From Chionoecetes opilio (lineage: Eukaryota; Arthropoda; Malacostraca; Decapoda; Majidae): DNA of 64,000 bases. A program made the position numbers and the translations under genes. Positions within the stretch are counted from its first letter, which is position 1. Each line of letters begins with the position of its first letter. The stretch covers positions 1 through 64,000 of the forward strand of contig JACEEZ010018526.1 in assembly GCA_016584305.1 (NCBI GenBank), written 5' to 3'. The notes beneath the pieces were generated by a model that worked only from the letters and a program-made list of their open reading frames with translations, was not told the origin of the DNA and did no database searches. Positions 33,711-45,063 of this stretch are shown piece after piece.

Positions 33711-33724
33711 ATCCCCTCTCTCTT
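33384..33724. repeat. Low-accuracy sequence followed by a (CT)n tract
   Basis: The CT/TCTC microsatellite occupies 33605-33722, with TTTTC and CCCC interruptions. The sequence before it is homopolymer-rich with no gene. Confidence 0.8.
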
Positions 33725-34724
33725 CCCCCAAAAGTGAAAAAATAATAGGGAATCTGGAGCCCTGGTTGAATCAGGGAAAGGGAAGTGGGCCGGCCAGCCC
33801 AAGCAGTTTTTCACCCTTTCCTTTTTGGGGGTTTGCCCGATAAAGGGGTAGGGGGGGGAAACATGGGGAAGGTAACTGTGGAAACCCCGGGGTTTGCCCA
33901 CACTTCCCCTGTGTCCCGAGGTAGTGGTTGTCCCCCACCAAAAGGCTCAAGGGCTAAGGGCCACGGAGATGAGCCCGAGGCCACGCCCCAGCTTAGGTGG
34001 CCCATCTTTCCCTTTTATTTATATGGCAACAAAAACCTGGCACACAAAATCAAACGGTTTTGTCTCAAGCTATGAGGGTAGAGGTAGTTATTAATCTCAC
34101 CAGACATCCTTTCATTTTCAATATTTTTAAAAAATTTTTAAAATTAATTTTTCTTCTTTTTTGAGTTAATTGCTCTGGGGTTCGGGCCCACCCTTAAACC
34201 CTTTATGTAGGGGGAAAAAATAATTTGTTAGGTAGGGTTACAACATGGGGGGAAAATTTTATTTATTCCCACAAGTTTTGTGATTTTGTTTATCAAAATC
34301 GCAAAAGTCATGATATTGCTTTGGTTATAATAATTTTTTGTTTTGATGAAGCAGGCCCCTTTTATCTTTTCTGCTTAAGTTTTGCTCGTGAAAACCACTG
34401 GACCCCCAGTCATCGACGGGGGGAAAAGTGAGGGGCCCATTCCGGGGAAGCCCACTGGAGTGTTACTTTTGAACTGCGAGGGTTCCAGACCGGACATTGG
34501 TCTAGGGAGGTCAGTATACACCTTTTCCAAGCGTTACGTTTTTTTGTCAATAATGGAAGATGCACAAATATCTCCCCAAAAATTTGACATGCCCAACCCC
34601 CCTTACCAGACATAAACATAACAAGCATAGGTGGGCACCCCCGAAATTTTTAGCCCCTTTTTAAGCCCATTTAGAAATTTTCGCAATTTAAAATTTTTTT
34701 TTTGTTTTGTAGATTTTTTGGTTT
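33725..34724. other. Low-accuracy sequence without a recognisable gene
   Basis: Open frames of 60-106 codons occur on both strands but show no domain, and many frames are broken by homopolymers. Confidence 0.5.
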
Positions 34725-34880
34725 TAAATTTGGAGGTGTAAAAATTTAGTTTGCGGAATTGCGTTTTGCGAAAAGGAAATATCAAAAAAAAATTCCCAAA
34801 ATTGCGATTGCGGGACTGGTGCGGGGCAAAAATTGCGTTTGCGGAATTGGAAAAAAAATCCCGATCCCACCTTTGCAAAC
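34725..34880 (-). mobile_element. Damaged hAT-like terminus with TTGCGGAATTG repeats
   Basis: GTTTGCGGAATTGCG, CGATTGCGGGACTGGTGC and GCGTTTGCGGAATTGG follow the order seen at 52310-52440. The right border CCCACCTTTG is the complement of a CAAAGGTGGG hAT-type end. Confidence 0.5.
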
Positions 34881-35680
34881 CCAAGGCCTTTAGGTACCTG
34901 TAGGGTGCCCGGGAAAACCCCTTTGATAACAATTTGCCATTAGGTACTGAAAGGTACCTGTAGGGGCCCAGTAAAAGTGCCATTGGTACCTGAGGGTGAC
35001 AGGCAACACCTTTGAAAACAAGTGCCTTTTAGGCCCTGTAGGGTAAAAGGGCAACACCTTTGATAAAATTGAAAATTAGGCCTGTAGGGGGGACAGTAAA
35101 ACACTAAAAAAGGGGTTAAGGTTTCCGTGCTTCAAAAACCATGTTTAGAATATGAAGCAGGGCACAACAGTTCTGTTTATGGAAAATAATTAACTTGGTT
35201 TAAATTTAAAAACACCTTTTATTTTTTTTTAGGTTTCGTTTCCCCCGGACCCTTTAAGACTTTTTGTCGTATTCGACACAAAACGGCACCTTTGGGCCAC
35301 TGTCCGGTAAGAGCCCACTGTTGTAGTTTATTGTCAAATTTAATTGGGTGATTAAAAAAATTTATTCGCCTTTAAATTTTCAAACTAAGAATGGTTTTCC
35401 AAGAATTTGCTTATTTAGCTGTCCCCTTTTAATTAGAAATTGCAGTTTAAGTTCAGAATAGCATTCCGTTTTCATTGCATTGGAGGAACCATTGACCTTT
35501 AAAAAGTTAACCCTGGTACATCGGGTACCATTACACTACAAGAGAAAAAATATTTCAGTGGGCCAAAAAAAGTATCAAAAGAAGTTTTTAAGGGGATAAA
35601 GGGGTACAATATAGGGAATGTAGGAAAAATTCTTCTGGTTTTTAAAAGCCCGGGTTTGGGAAAACGAGGGAAATAACGGA
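34881..35680. repeat. Degenerate ~60-bp tandem repeat and low-accuracy sequence
   Basis: At 34885-35100 a unit with TTTAGGTACCTGTAGGG, CAACACCTTTGATAA recurs about four times, at roughly 60-70 bp spacing. The remainder to 35680 shows nothing recognisable. Confidence 0.5.
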
Positions 35681-35945
35681 TTCAAGCGGGGAAAAACGTA
35701 ATTTAAAAAGGGAAAATTTTGGGGGGGAAACTGGTTCACAAATAGGGTGATAAATGATTGGAAGGACTAAGTCGCAGGGGGTCTATGCGGGGGTTTATTG
35801 GGGTATTTCAAAGGGTCTTTGGGTAAATTAGGATGAGGAAGAGAGGTGGATATAGGTAGAGTTTAAATAACAGGAACTAAACCCTTTTGGGAGGCTCACG
35901 GGCCTCTTGTAGCTTCCCTTTCTTTTTATGTTCTTATGTTCTTTT
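35681..35945 (+). mobile_element. CR1-like LINE 3' end, damaged copy
   Basis: CTGGTTCACAAATAGGGTGA, GATTGGAAGGACTAAGTCG, GGTGGATATAGGTAGAGTTT and TCTTGTAGCTTCCC, then TTTTATGTTCTTATGTTC, match the well-formed copy at 42060-42340. The upstream sequence resembles the coding part of the same end, but with many errors. Confidence 0.65.
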
Positions 35946-38769
35946 GTATCCCTTTTAGTACCATAGGGGTTTTGATTTTTTGTTTGGGTGTGTGGAATCT
36001 AGTAAACTAAAAGTTGTTGTTTTCTAGGGCAGTGAACAAGCTAGTGATGTATGCTATTTTTTTGTTTTATTTTTAAAGGGCCCAGCCACCCACCTTTTCA
36101 TGGTGGAATTTACTATTTAAACACAGATAAAAACCCGACCCAAAGGCGGCTGATGGGGAGAAGGGGGCAACCCTGCTGTGTTTTTGACAAATAAGAAAAT
36201 GTTTGTATCCGGGTTTATGTTTGACCACTTATTGCATGGAAAATTTTTTGTCTCAAAGGGGTTTATAAATTAGTTAAAATTTTTTACATTTACAATTTCA
36301 TTTTTCTATTCTTCTTTAAAATAATCTTTCCCGGGAAACCCCTTTTTTTTTGAGCTAGGGGAATTTAAATTTTGAAAAGGGATATTTAAAAAAGGGGTGA
36401 CGGAAAGCAAAAAGTGGGCAAATATTGTTGATATACTCAATCATGGCAAAATTTTGATGCATTAAATCAGGAATGATGAAATGGGCGGACGATTACTTTT
36501 TAAACCCCTGTCCAGACCCGCGGGCCGGCGGTCGGCGGGGAAATTCTACCGGGGAATGCCCGGGGAATGTTTTCCACACGGCCAAATCGAGAATGGGGAA
36601 AATTTTTTAATAAAACTTCCCCGCTCAAAGCCTGTTCTCGCGCTGCATATCCATGCCCCTTTTAGCGTGAAGGGTCTAAACATTTTTCCCAAATTCCCTG
36701 TGCTTTTTTGGGACTACAGAATTACCCTTCAATACAACAACTGAAACAGTTTTCCCAATAAAAAATGTAGTCTATCATTTTATTTGTGAGCACTTGGTTT
36801 AAAAAAATTGGCAAAACAATTGAATACTTGAAAACCCCAATTTTTTTAAAAAACGCTTTTTATGAATAAAGGCAAGTTGAAGCAGAAATTTAGGCCCTTT
36901 AGGAAAAAAATCTTCCCGAGTAAAAAATTTACTGGGGTACCTTTTTTTGGGTGTGTCGGGCTGTCTTGCGACGAAATTTTTTCCCAAAAAGCATTTTTAA
37001 GTGCTTGGCACCTCGAGAAAGTTTCGGGGGTGGGAAGGGAAGTTGAAAAGCGTTTTTTTACAGCGAGAGCTCCCCCGCCCCTCGACCACCCCAAGTCCTT
37101 CCCTTTTGAATTTAACAACCAACCCTTCTCTTGAATACCCCTTGTCCTCTGGGGTTTTTCCTATTGTTACGGGAAAGGGGGTGGGGGGGGGGCAACCCCC
37201 CCCTCCAAACTTTCACCCCACTAAAGGGTCAGGGGGTAGGGGGACGGAACCCCGGGGACTGCAAGGAGAATTTACGGGTGTGCACGGCTTTATTTCGCAA
37301 AATACTTTTCCCACCGTACAATAGGAAGCACGTCTGTCCCCGTAACAACCCCGCCCCTCCCGATCCGCCCCAAAAAACCAAAAGTCACAGTCAAAAGGGA
37401 GGGGGGGCTTACACAAATAGGGGGAATTTCACCCCCAAAAAGGAGGGGAAATAAGGAGACTCCTTTTGTGGGAAACGGTAAGGGGGGAGCGGATGCCCCG
37501 AATATTCCCGTAGAGGATAGGAGTGGATGGGGATAAGCGGGGGGATGTAGTTATGGATGACAGCCTTGGGGATTGAAAAAAAATTTGGAGTATACAATAT
37601 GGGCCCCCTGAGGTAAGGGAAACGGGGGCGCTGAGCTGTCCCTCCCGTGTGTGTCAAAAAGGAAAGGGGTTTATAGCAGATCCGCCAGGGGATGGTTTCT
37701 GTGGAGATTGCTGAACCCACACTCGTCTTGGTTAAAATTTCCCTCGAAAGAGAAAACATATACACCCCAAAAAAGGTACTCCCGGGAAAGGCTTACATAC
37801 AAGTAGATATTTCCCCGAAGCCTCATTCTGCTTTTAATTTCGTATTTTCATGAAAAAAAGATTTTTAAAGATCGAGTTTTCAAGTATTCCAATTTTTTGC
37901 CAAATTTTTTACCAAAATGTCCAAAAAAAATAATAAACTACATTTTTATTAAGAAAGGGGTCAGGTTTTTGTATTGAAAGGGGAAAATTTGATAGTCCCG
38001 AAAAAAGGGACAGGGAATTTAAAGGTAAATGATAGGGTTTCCACGCTCAAGGGCAGAGGAAGTGAGTGCGCGAGGAGACATCTGGCGGCCTTAGCTTCGA
38101 AAAAAATCCCCATCCCGGGGGGCCCGGGGGGGGGGGGGAACCCAAAAGCCCGTAGGTGGGGGAGTTTGTGGTTGGAATTTAAAATGGACCCAGTATTACG
38201 GAAAAGGGGGAAAAAATAAATTTTGTAAACACGCAAGTTTCCCGAGGGGAACAGTGTTTTTAAAGCTTTCAGGGGGCGGTTTGGGGTTGGGGGGCAAGCC
38301 TGTATGGGGACACAATGTTAACTTTTTAGTCGGGGAGCGTGGAAAAAATCCTCAAAACCACTGAGCACCGCACGGTGATTTCGCTAAAAGGGGGGGGTCG
38401 GGCAGGGTTTTTTGGTTAGCCCGTCAAGTGGCCCAAATAACGGGCATGCCCCCCCCATCAGGCCCGCTGGTCTGGACAGGCTTAAGTTATGTCAAGCGGG
38501 TTTCCTAAGTTTGGGATGCTGCCCCAGCAGCAATTTTGATCATTTTGTGTTATAATATACTCTGTTTATTCATTATAATTATCAGTAGATAGAAGGTTTT
38601 AAAAGTATGCAGGGGGACTGGGCTTTTCCTGGAAAAAATTTTTAAAAAAGAAGAATTAAAAGTTTTGGGTTTAAAAAAAGGGAAAAAACTTTTCTGATAA
38701 AATTTTTTTGATGATGCAAGAAAAATTTCCCAAAAAAAACCCCTTTTGAGGGGTTTTTTTGTGCATGCC
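35946..38769. other. Low-accuracy sequence without a recognisable gene
   Basis: Numerous 60-118-codon frames on both strands lack any domain and are cut by homopolymer runs. I see nothing supportable. Confidence 0.5.
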
Positions 38770-40510
38770 CCTTGGAAGTAAAAAATTTTTTTTTATTTAA
38801 GCTTTCCCCCCCACTTATTTTTTATCTTTTTCGTGCACAGAAAACTGAGCAGATACACTCCCCGGCCCGCGATATTTTACTCTTTCCCGTAAAATTTACA
38901 GTGTGGGTGTGGGTGGGGTTTTCAAGAGCCCCGGCCAAAACAGACGCGCGCCAAAGAGGAAAAATTTTTCAAAACCCCCTCCCGTAAATGTTTTTCTTTT
39001 CCTTTTTAAACCACCAATTCAAATTCAAATTTCATGGCGCAGACATTTCAAAGGATACTGTATTTTAATTAAAAGTAGGAAGGAGTAGTAAGGAGTAGAG
39101 TAGGTGACTCTTAAAAAGGTTAAAAAAGTCAAAAAATATTAAAATCTCCAAACGACGTCTGGGGAAAAATTTTCCCCAAACCCTCGAATTTTTTAAGGGG
39201 TCCGAATCTTCGTTGATGCTTGTTTGGGGTTTTCAAACCCAAAAAATGGGGATTATTGCACAGTAAGTTTAAATACTTTAAAATTTTTCAGAGTGATATA
39301 AATTTGCAATAGAAAAGTTAAATTTGGGGATATATGTTATTAAAACACCAAAAAAAAACCTTTTAGAGAACCTATCGCAGGGAAAGAATACGAAAATTTT
39401 TATTTAGTCTGATTCACACCAAAAAACGGGAGGAAAGGGCTCTGTGTGTAACCCAAAGGGCCCCCCACACACCCCCCCCCCAACCCCCGGCACCCACCCG
39501 CCCAAAACCACCCAACCCCCCACCCCCCGCCCCCCCCACACACCCATTTACACCACCCACCCACCCCCACAACCCCCCCACCACACGCCCATACCCCCCC
39601 CCCCCCACACACACCCACCCACCACAAGCCCCTCACCATTCCCCCCCACACACCCAAACCCCCCACACCCACCCACCCACCGCCCCCTTACAATCTGCCC
39701 ACCACACACCCCCCCCAAAACCCCCGCCCATCAACCCCTTTCCCCCCACCACACACCCCCACCCACGCCAAACAACATCCCCCAAACCAAAACACCCAAC
39801 CCAACCCCCACCCCCCATCACCCATCCCCCCCCCCCCCCCCCCCACCCCCCCACACAAACCCCCCCACCACACGCCCCTCATACATTTCCCCCCACCACA
39901 CACCCAACCCCCCCACACGTCCATCAAACACCCCCCCACCAAACACCCGCCCATGGATGTTAAAAAGGGGGAGAGCACGGAGGATGAATCAAAAAACCAG
40001 CATTTTATTTTAGGTTTAGGGGGAAAGAAAAATTGGTGAAAAAAGTAGATGTAGGTACCGTAAGGGGCCCACATACGTACAGGTCCATGAAAGCATTAAA
40101 AAATCCCCCGAAGCACATCGTGAAAGGTGTGTAGCAAATAGATATTCAAAAAAGTTTTTATGCGCCCCCAAAAAATTTCAGTTTTTAAAACAATTTCCCT
40201 TATAGAGTTAGAAAAAAATGCTAGGCCCCCTTTTAAGGCTCAAAAAAAATTGAATCGAGGGGTAATACAGGGCAAACACGTATTTTCTCTTTTTTCTGTG
40301 CCTTTTAATAATGTCAACCTTAACGATATTTCCTTTAGCCTCTGTAAGAGGGGGAAGAAGTTACGACACTTTTCTTCCCGGGAACTCAAGAAAGAGCTTT
40401 GGGAGCGCTACAATCGTTTTTTTTGAGGCAAGCGGGGCGGAGCTTTAAAAAAGGGATTTAAATTTTTCTCCGGAAGGGACATACAAAATACGCCTATAAA
40501 GAAAACCCAA
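38770..40510 (+). mobile_element. Damaged second copy of the GGCGTATTTTGTG TIR element
   Basis: 38890-39200 follows 43120-43440 in order (GTGGGTGTGGGT, TCAAGAGCC, CCTCCCGTAAATGTTT, CAAAGGATACTG, TCCGAA) and 40390-40500 follows 44360-44460 (AGCGCTACAATCG, GGGGCGGAGCTT, ACAAAATACGCCT). It is therefore a second copy of the element at 42973-44463, with a C-rich tract inside. Confidence 0.6.
39450..39952. repeat. C-rich low-complexity tract
   Basis: Almost only C and A, with CCCACCACACACCC-like words. Long Pro/Thr/His and Gly/Val/Trp frames are artefacts of composition. It lies inside the damaged TIR element and has no counterpart in the 42973-44463 copy. Confidence 0.75.
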
Positions 40511-40639
40511 AATATTGAAAAAACTTGAAGAAAATTTGGGGAAATTTGGGTAGGAAAGGAATATGAGAGGGAAAAATGGAAAAATGGAACAAATGTCATT
40601 TATTGAAAATTGTAACAAAATGAAGAGACCCTCATTTGA

Positions 40640-41860
40640 TATCAATCAATCAATCAATTTGGGGGGCAACGCTTTGGGGGGGCGTTCGCCCCGCCCACCC
40701 CACGGGCGCCAAATCCCCGGGGGTCACCACGTACAGTCCCCAAGCAGGGTCCTTTCCCCTACCCAAAAGCTCTCGACAACAAACATTTTAACTTTTCCCC
40801 AGCCCCCGGGGCCTTTTGGGCGCCCCCTTGGGTCCTCCACGCCGGATTTTCTCTTTCAGTACAGCCGATGGGGAAAGGGTTGGTTTCAGGGTAGCGTGGC
40901 CCCATGCCCATTAGCCGAAGTTGGCGCTGGGGCGGACTATGAAAGGGAATAGGCCTCGAATTCAGTCTCACGGTGCAATCGGATTTTACACGAATATCTC
41001 AGCGATACCCCCTGATTTTGCGAAAACACTTATTTCCAAAGGCATCGATTGTCTCTTCAAGTCGCATTTGTGTCCATGTCCAAAACCATAAAGTAAAACA
41101 GGGTCACAAACGACTTTAAAAATTTCCCGGTCTTTGTCCCCCCTGCCAAAAGGTACAGACCCAAAAGCCAAATACCCCGCTCGAGCGAGTCCCTAAAAAC
41201 CGTGGGGGTATGCCAAACCGCCGTTAAAAACCTTCTTGGGGCGTGACCGCCGTAAATTTTTTACTGCGTACCAAAGGGATGCAAAAACTTTCCAAAAATC
41301 TCAATGTCCCCACCCCCCGCAAAGAACCGACTTTACTTTTTTCATCTAGTAAGCCTCCAAACACCTGGACCTTGGTCTTAAGCCAGGAGACCTCAAGTCC
41401 CAAAGGCTTTGCCTCCTCATGCAGCGCCTCGAGAGCCATCACCAGGACCTCCAGCGACTCAACAAAGATTACTGCATCATCGGCAAAAACAAGATCAGTG
41501 ATCTTGGTGTTGCCGAGGGATGCTCCACAATCACTTTGATCTACAACCTTGCGCAATACCCAGTCCATACAAGTGTTGAAAAGTGATGGGGCAAGGACGC
41601 ACCCTTGCCTCACTCCTGTATTCACAGGAAAGAAGCTGGATACACCTCCCCAACACTTCACAGCACTCTCAGTCCCAGAATACAGACCAGTCATCAAACC
41701 AATAGTCCTTGCAGGAATCCCACGAAGTCGCAGAAGTTCCGAGAGTGACTTACGATGCACTGAGTCAAACGCCTTCTTGAGATCAACATAGGCCGCAAAC
41801 ATACCCTGTGGAAACTCACGGCGGCGTTCCACCAGATGGATGCACCACCTCATGGCTATA
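40640..41860 (-). pseudogene. 5'-truncated LINE reverse transcriptase (RTE-type), frameshifted
   Basis: From 41850 down to 41224 one frame reads AAYVDLKKAFDSVHRKSL, GIPARTIGLM, GVRQGCVLAPSLFNTCMDWV and LVFADDAVIF, that is, the reverse transcriptase fingers/palm with the first Asp in VDLKKAFD and the catalytic FADD box, then LGLEVSWLKTK. Further pieces follow in other frames: DREIFKVVCDPVLLYG (near 41130-41080) and RYPETNPFPIG, ERENPAWRTQGG (near 40900-40830), which fit the usual C-terminal thumb and tail of this class. The start is missing at about 41860, where the sequence changes. Frame breaks concentrate below 41230, where base accuracy drops. Confidence 0.85.
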
Positions 41861-42059
41861 CAAGATGGGAAATGATGCAATAACACAAGTAGATGAAGAG
41901 ACGGCCCTGGAAGCGAGGATACAGGATAAGATATCAGCAAAACATAGCAATGGAATATTTGGTGAAACACTTACGTAATATGCTAAGGAACAAATGAGAT
42001 GTTTTTGCATTGTTCTTCTAGTGTTTTCAGGTGATATTCCTGTCAGTATGCAATAAGGG
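41861..42059. other. Spacer between two LINE fragments
   Basis: No recognised feature; it may be the 5' part of the following LINE 3' end. Confidence 0.35.
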
Positions 42060-42340
42060 TCAAGGTCGAACAAGAAGTAACGTATTCAAGCTGGAAAAGC
42101 ACAGATTTAAAAAAGAAAATAGGGAAAAATGGTTTACAAATAGGGTAGTATATGATTGGAATGGACTCAGTCATCAGGTAGTTAGTGTAAAGTCATTAGG
42201 GAGCTTTTAAAGGAGGCTAGACAATTTCATGGATGGGGATGAAAGGTGGATGTAGGTAGTGTTAAGTAACAGGAACTACCACGTGTAGGTCTCGCGGCCT
42301 CTTTCCAGCTTCCTTATTTTCTGATGTTCTTATGATAAAT
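42060..42340 (+). mobile_element. CR1-like LINE 3' end (reference copy)
   Basis: The coding tail reads RTRSNVFKLEKHRFKK, then WFTNRVVYDWNGLS and SVKSLGSF, the typical last part of CR1/Jockey-type polyproteins. A 3' UTR follows with GGTGGATGTAGGTAGTGTTA, ACAGGAACTACCACGTGTAG, TCTCGCGGCCTC, and a tail of TTCTTATG-type words. The element is strongly 5' truncated. It ends about 35 bp before the first receptor exon. Confidence 0.8.
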
Positions 42341-42371
42341 AGTTCCGGTAATCCAAGAATTCTTTCCACAG

Positions 42372-42526
42372 AAGACAAGGAGCGTTCCAAAAGGAGTGCA
42401 GTAAGGCCAAGAATAGATAAGGAAAAAAACCAACACTTTGTCAAGGGAGACAGCTTCTATCTGATATGCTCGGTAGTGGACCCGGATGATAAACAGATAA
42501 CTTGGATATGGCCAAATAAAAAAGTT
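42372..42526 (+). CDS. Pvr: RTK exon: Ig domain, first half
   Basis: The acceptor TTCTTTCCACAG ends at 42371, and the donor GTGAGT starts at 42527. The frame enters in phase 1 and reads EDKERSKRSAVRPRID, then GDSFYLICSVVDPDD and ITWIWPNKKV: the B-strand Cys (LIC) and C-strand Trp (W-W) of an Ig domain. It ends in phase 0 and matches the phase of the exon at 48900. There are no indels. The basic KERSKRS stretch before the domain may be a linker. The exon upstream of it is not identified. Confidence 0.8.
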
Positions 42527-42680
42527 GTGAGTATTTCCGGTACATTTCCAGTTCGACAGCGAATTAATTTACTTTGGTGGACGAAACAATATTTTTCTGG
42601 TGAATTTTAACGTGTTTTGAATTAATCTGCCACACGTTTTTGTCACAAATAACTTTTTTTTTTTGTGTGTGTGTGTGTGT
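42527..42680. other. Intron sequence with a short GT run
   Basis: Part of the first recognised intron, with a T-rich run and (GT)9 at 42665-42682. Its beginning (AACGAATTAATTTACTTTGGT to GTTTTGAATTAATC) reappears inverted at 48585-48650, a second inverted repeat within this intron. Confidence 0.45.
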
Positions 42681-42893
42681 GTATTCATCTAGTTGTATTC
42701 ATCTAGTTGTATTTTACAGGGCCTGAGCAACGCTCGTATGGCCCCGTCTCCATATCAACATTTATTTTATCATTCATCTTTAGTGCTTAGTGTTGGCCGA
42801 ACCCACCACCCCGGGAGGCGGGTCACAAACCCCCGGCTAACACCCGGTACCCATTCACTGCTGGGTGGACAGGGGCTCGGGTTTTTTATGAAG
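42681..42893 (-). mobile_element. tRNA-Val-derived SINE, 5'-truncated antisense copy
   Basis: The complement of the body at 19985-20202, with the doubled ATTCATCTAGTTGT tail at its left border and a GT microsatellite outside. The tRNA head is missing, and the copy stops near 42893 at a GTCTGTCTGTGTGT run. It lies in the intron after the first receptor exon. Confidence 0.8.
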
Positions 42894-42972
42894 ACCGCCC
42901 GTCTGTCTGTGTGTGTGTGTGTGTGTGTGTGATTTGCGACAAAAATTATTGAAAAGCAAATTGAACCTAACT

Positions 42973-44463
42973 GAACCTAAGGCGTATTTTGTGACTACAT
43001 TACAAAGCAGAATTATACTTATTTAAGCTCCGCCCACTTATGTTCTACTCTTTTGAGTGCACTGATAACCGACATGATACACTCTCTCGAGTAGAATTAT
43101 ACTTTTCTTTCGAAATAATATACTCTTTTGGGTGTGGGTGGTCCTTTCAAGAGCCTGGCCAATCAGATCGCGCGCATGAGAAAATCTTATCAGACCTCCT
43201 CCCGTAAATGTTTCTGTTTTCCTTTAATTCTCATCCTATTCAACATTCATAACATGCGCACGACATGCAAAGGATACTGGATATAATTAGGAGTAGGTTC
43301 AACACGTTGATCGGATATATACATCAACTCTTAACAGGTAATAATTCACAAATATTAAAATTCTGCAGCGACATCTGGGAACAATTTTTCCAATCCCGCG
43401 AATCTTTCAATGCGTCCGAACCCTTGTTAAGACTTGTGGCACGCACGATAAAACTTGTAATTTGGCCATAATACACTAAAATAATAAACAATCTCTTTAG
43501 TAATAGTTATAATTACTTTAAAAATGCAATGTAACTGGTACATTTGTCATAACTTACACAGGAATGTCACCCAAAAAATGTACATAATGGATATACGAAC
43601 ACCTCCAGAGAGGCGAGGTGAGGTGTTGTCGTCCACACCACAGCCTGGCCGCATATTCCCCATGCGTTCGCCGATTTCGGCAGCTGGCTGCCCTCTACGC
43701 ATGGCTGTAGCTCCGAAACTAACCACAGAATTTTCTTGAAAATAACCTCATTGTGATTCCCACACAAAGTTACCTTCCATAGAGTCAATCAAATTCTTAC
43801 CTAACCTAACCTAACCTAACCTAACCATCTGCACGGAGGCGGGTCTGATGGCGCTGAGGGAATTCGATCGACGGAAGAAGGTCACCAGCGAGGACTTCAA
43901 GAAATTCAAGGAGAACGTGCTGTACAGAATGACGTACAGAAGTTAAAAAGGAGATAAAAGCATGACAAAAAGGATATTAAGAGAAGAATAAATGCTGGTA
44001 GTGTGACAAGACGAACCCTTGTGTTAAATGGGAGGATATAGCAAGAGAGAGAGAGAAGGGGGTAAGGTGTGAATGAGGACAGGAAGATGTGAGAATGACG
44101 TGCATGGACAGGTGCAAATGGCATGGTAATTACAATTAAATTGACTCTTTTAATGGAGACTTCTATCATGGTCACCCCTATTGAAGGATTTCCAAGGAAC
44201 AGGCGACTAATAAAGCCAGTTCACATAAAACAGTGATACCAATATAACATCAGAAACATATATAATAATCTTATAACTCCCCATATGTGTTGTGAGAGCG
44301 AAGTCTGTCTGGCTCTCCCAGTGAATGTACGATACATTTTCCTTCGGCTCCGTCTGTAGGAGCGTCTGGCAGCGCTACAATCGTATTTTGTGATGGCAAG
44401 CAGGGGCGGAGCTTAAATAAGTATAATTATACTTCCAAGAGGACGCACAAAATACGCCTCTAT
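42973..44463. mobile_element. ~1.5-kb TIR element (GGCGTATTTTGTG ends)
   Basis: The left end has GGCGTATTTTGTGACTAC, then AATTATACTTATTTAAGCTC; the right end has the complement, GAGCTTAAATAAGTATAATT and GCACAAAATACGCC. The TIR is about 60 bp and imperfect. The interior has short frames only (63-89 codons), none with a transposase motif, so it is probably non-autonomous. A (CCTAA)5 run lies inside. A damaged second copy is at 38770-40510. Confidence 0.65.
43798..43827 (+). repeat. Interstitial arthropod-type telomeric repeat (CCTAA)n
   Basis: About five perfect CTAAC/CCTAA units, the complement of the TTAGG telomere repeat of many arthropods. A shorter run (three units) is at 48503-48523. The placement inside a TIR element suggests a chance or repair-derived insertion and not a chromosome end. 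Confidence 0.85.
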
Positions 44464-44486
44464 ACCTAACATAGCCTATACCGATT

Positions 44487-45063
44487 ACATGACCTTTCGA
44501 GCGAATGACTTTTCGAGCGGAGGACGTTTTTAGCGAATGACTTCGAGCGAACGACTTTTCGAGCGGAGGACGTTTTTAGCGAATGACTTCGAGCGAACGA
44601 CTTTTCGAGCGGAGGACCATTCGGAGGACCCAATTGTGTGTGTGTGTGTGTTTTGTGAACGTTGATTAAAATAAAAAGTGAGTGCATTATAACGTAAAAC
44701 GCCGAGGCAGCTGCAGCATCCTCCTCATTCACAGACTTTCTGAGAACAACAGTTACTGGAGTCTGGACAGGAAACATTTAGGAAACTTTGTTTCTAACCT
44801 TTGGAAACAGTTGGGAAACATTGTTTCCATCAATACTACGGCAGTGAGAAGCGGAGCAAGGTTTGCGGGGCGGGGATCCCCCCACACATGTAAACAAAAA
44901 TTTATTTCCAACAAAAACGAGTGCCAGATTCATTCAATACACATCAAAACTATTCAGGAAAACTAAGTTCGAAATCGTTGAAAACACTACCGAAAATGTA
45001 TTCCCTCGAATGGTCCTCCGTTCGAAAAAGTATTCGCTCGAATCGTCCAGACACCGTAGTGAC
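44487..45063. mobile_element. ~575-bp inverted-repeat element with a 63-65-bp tandem in one arm
   Basis: The left arm has TTTCGAGCGAATGACTTTTC and then GAGCGGAGGACGTTTTTAGC repeated twice (44497-44632). The right arm (44998-45063) has the inverted GTCCTCCGTTCGAAAAAGTA and TTCGCTCGAATCGTCC. The same right-arm sequence with CAGACACC is found at 48462-48498. There is no coding content apart from short frames. Confidence 0.6.
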
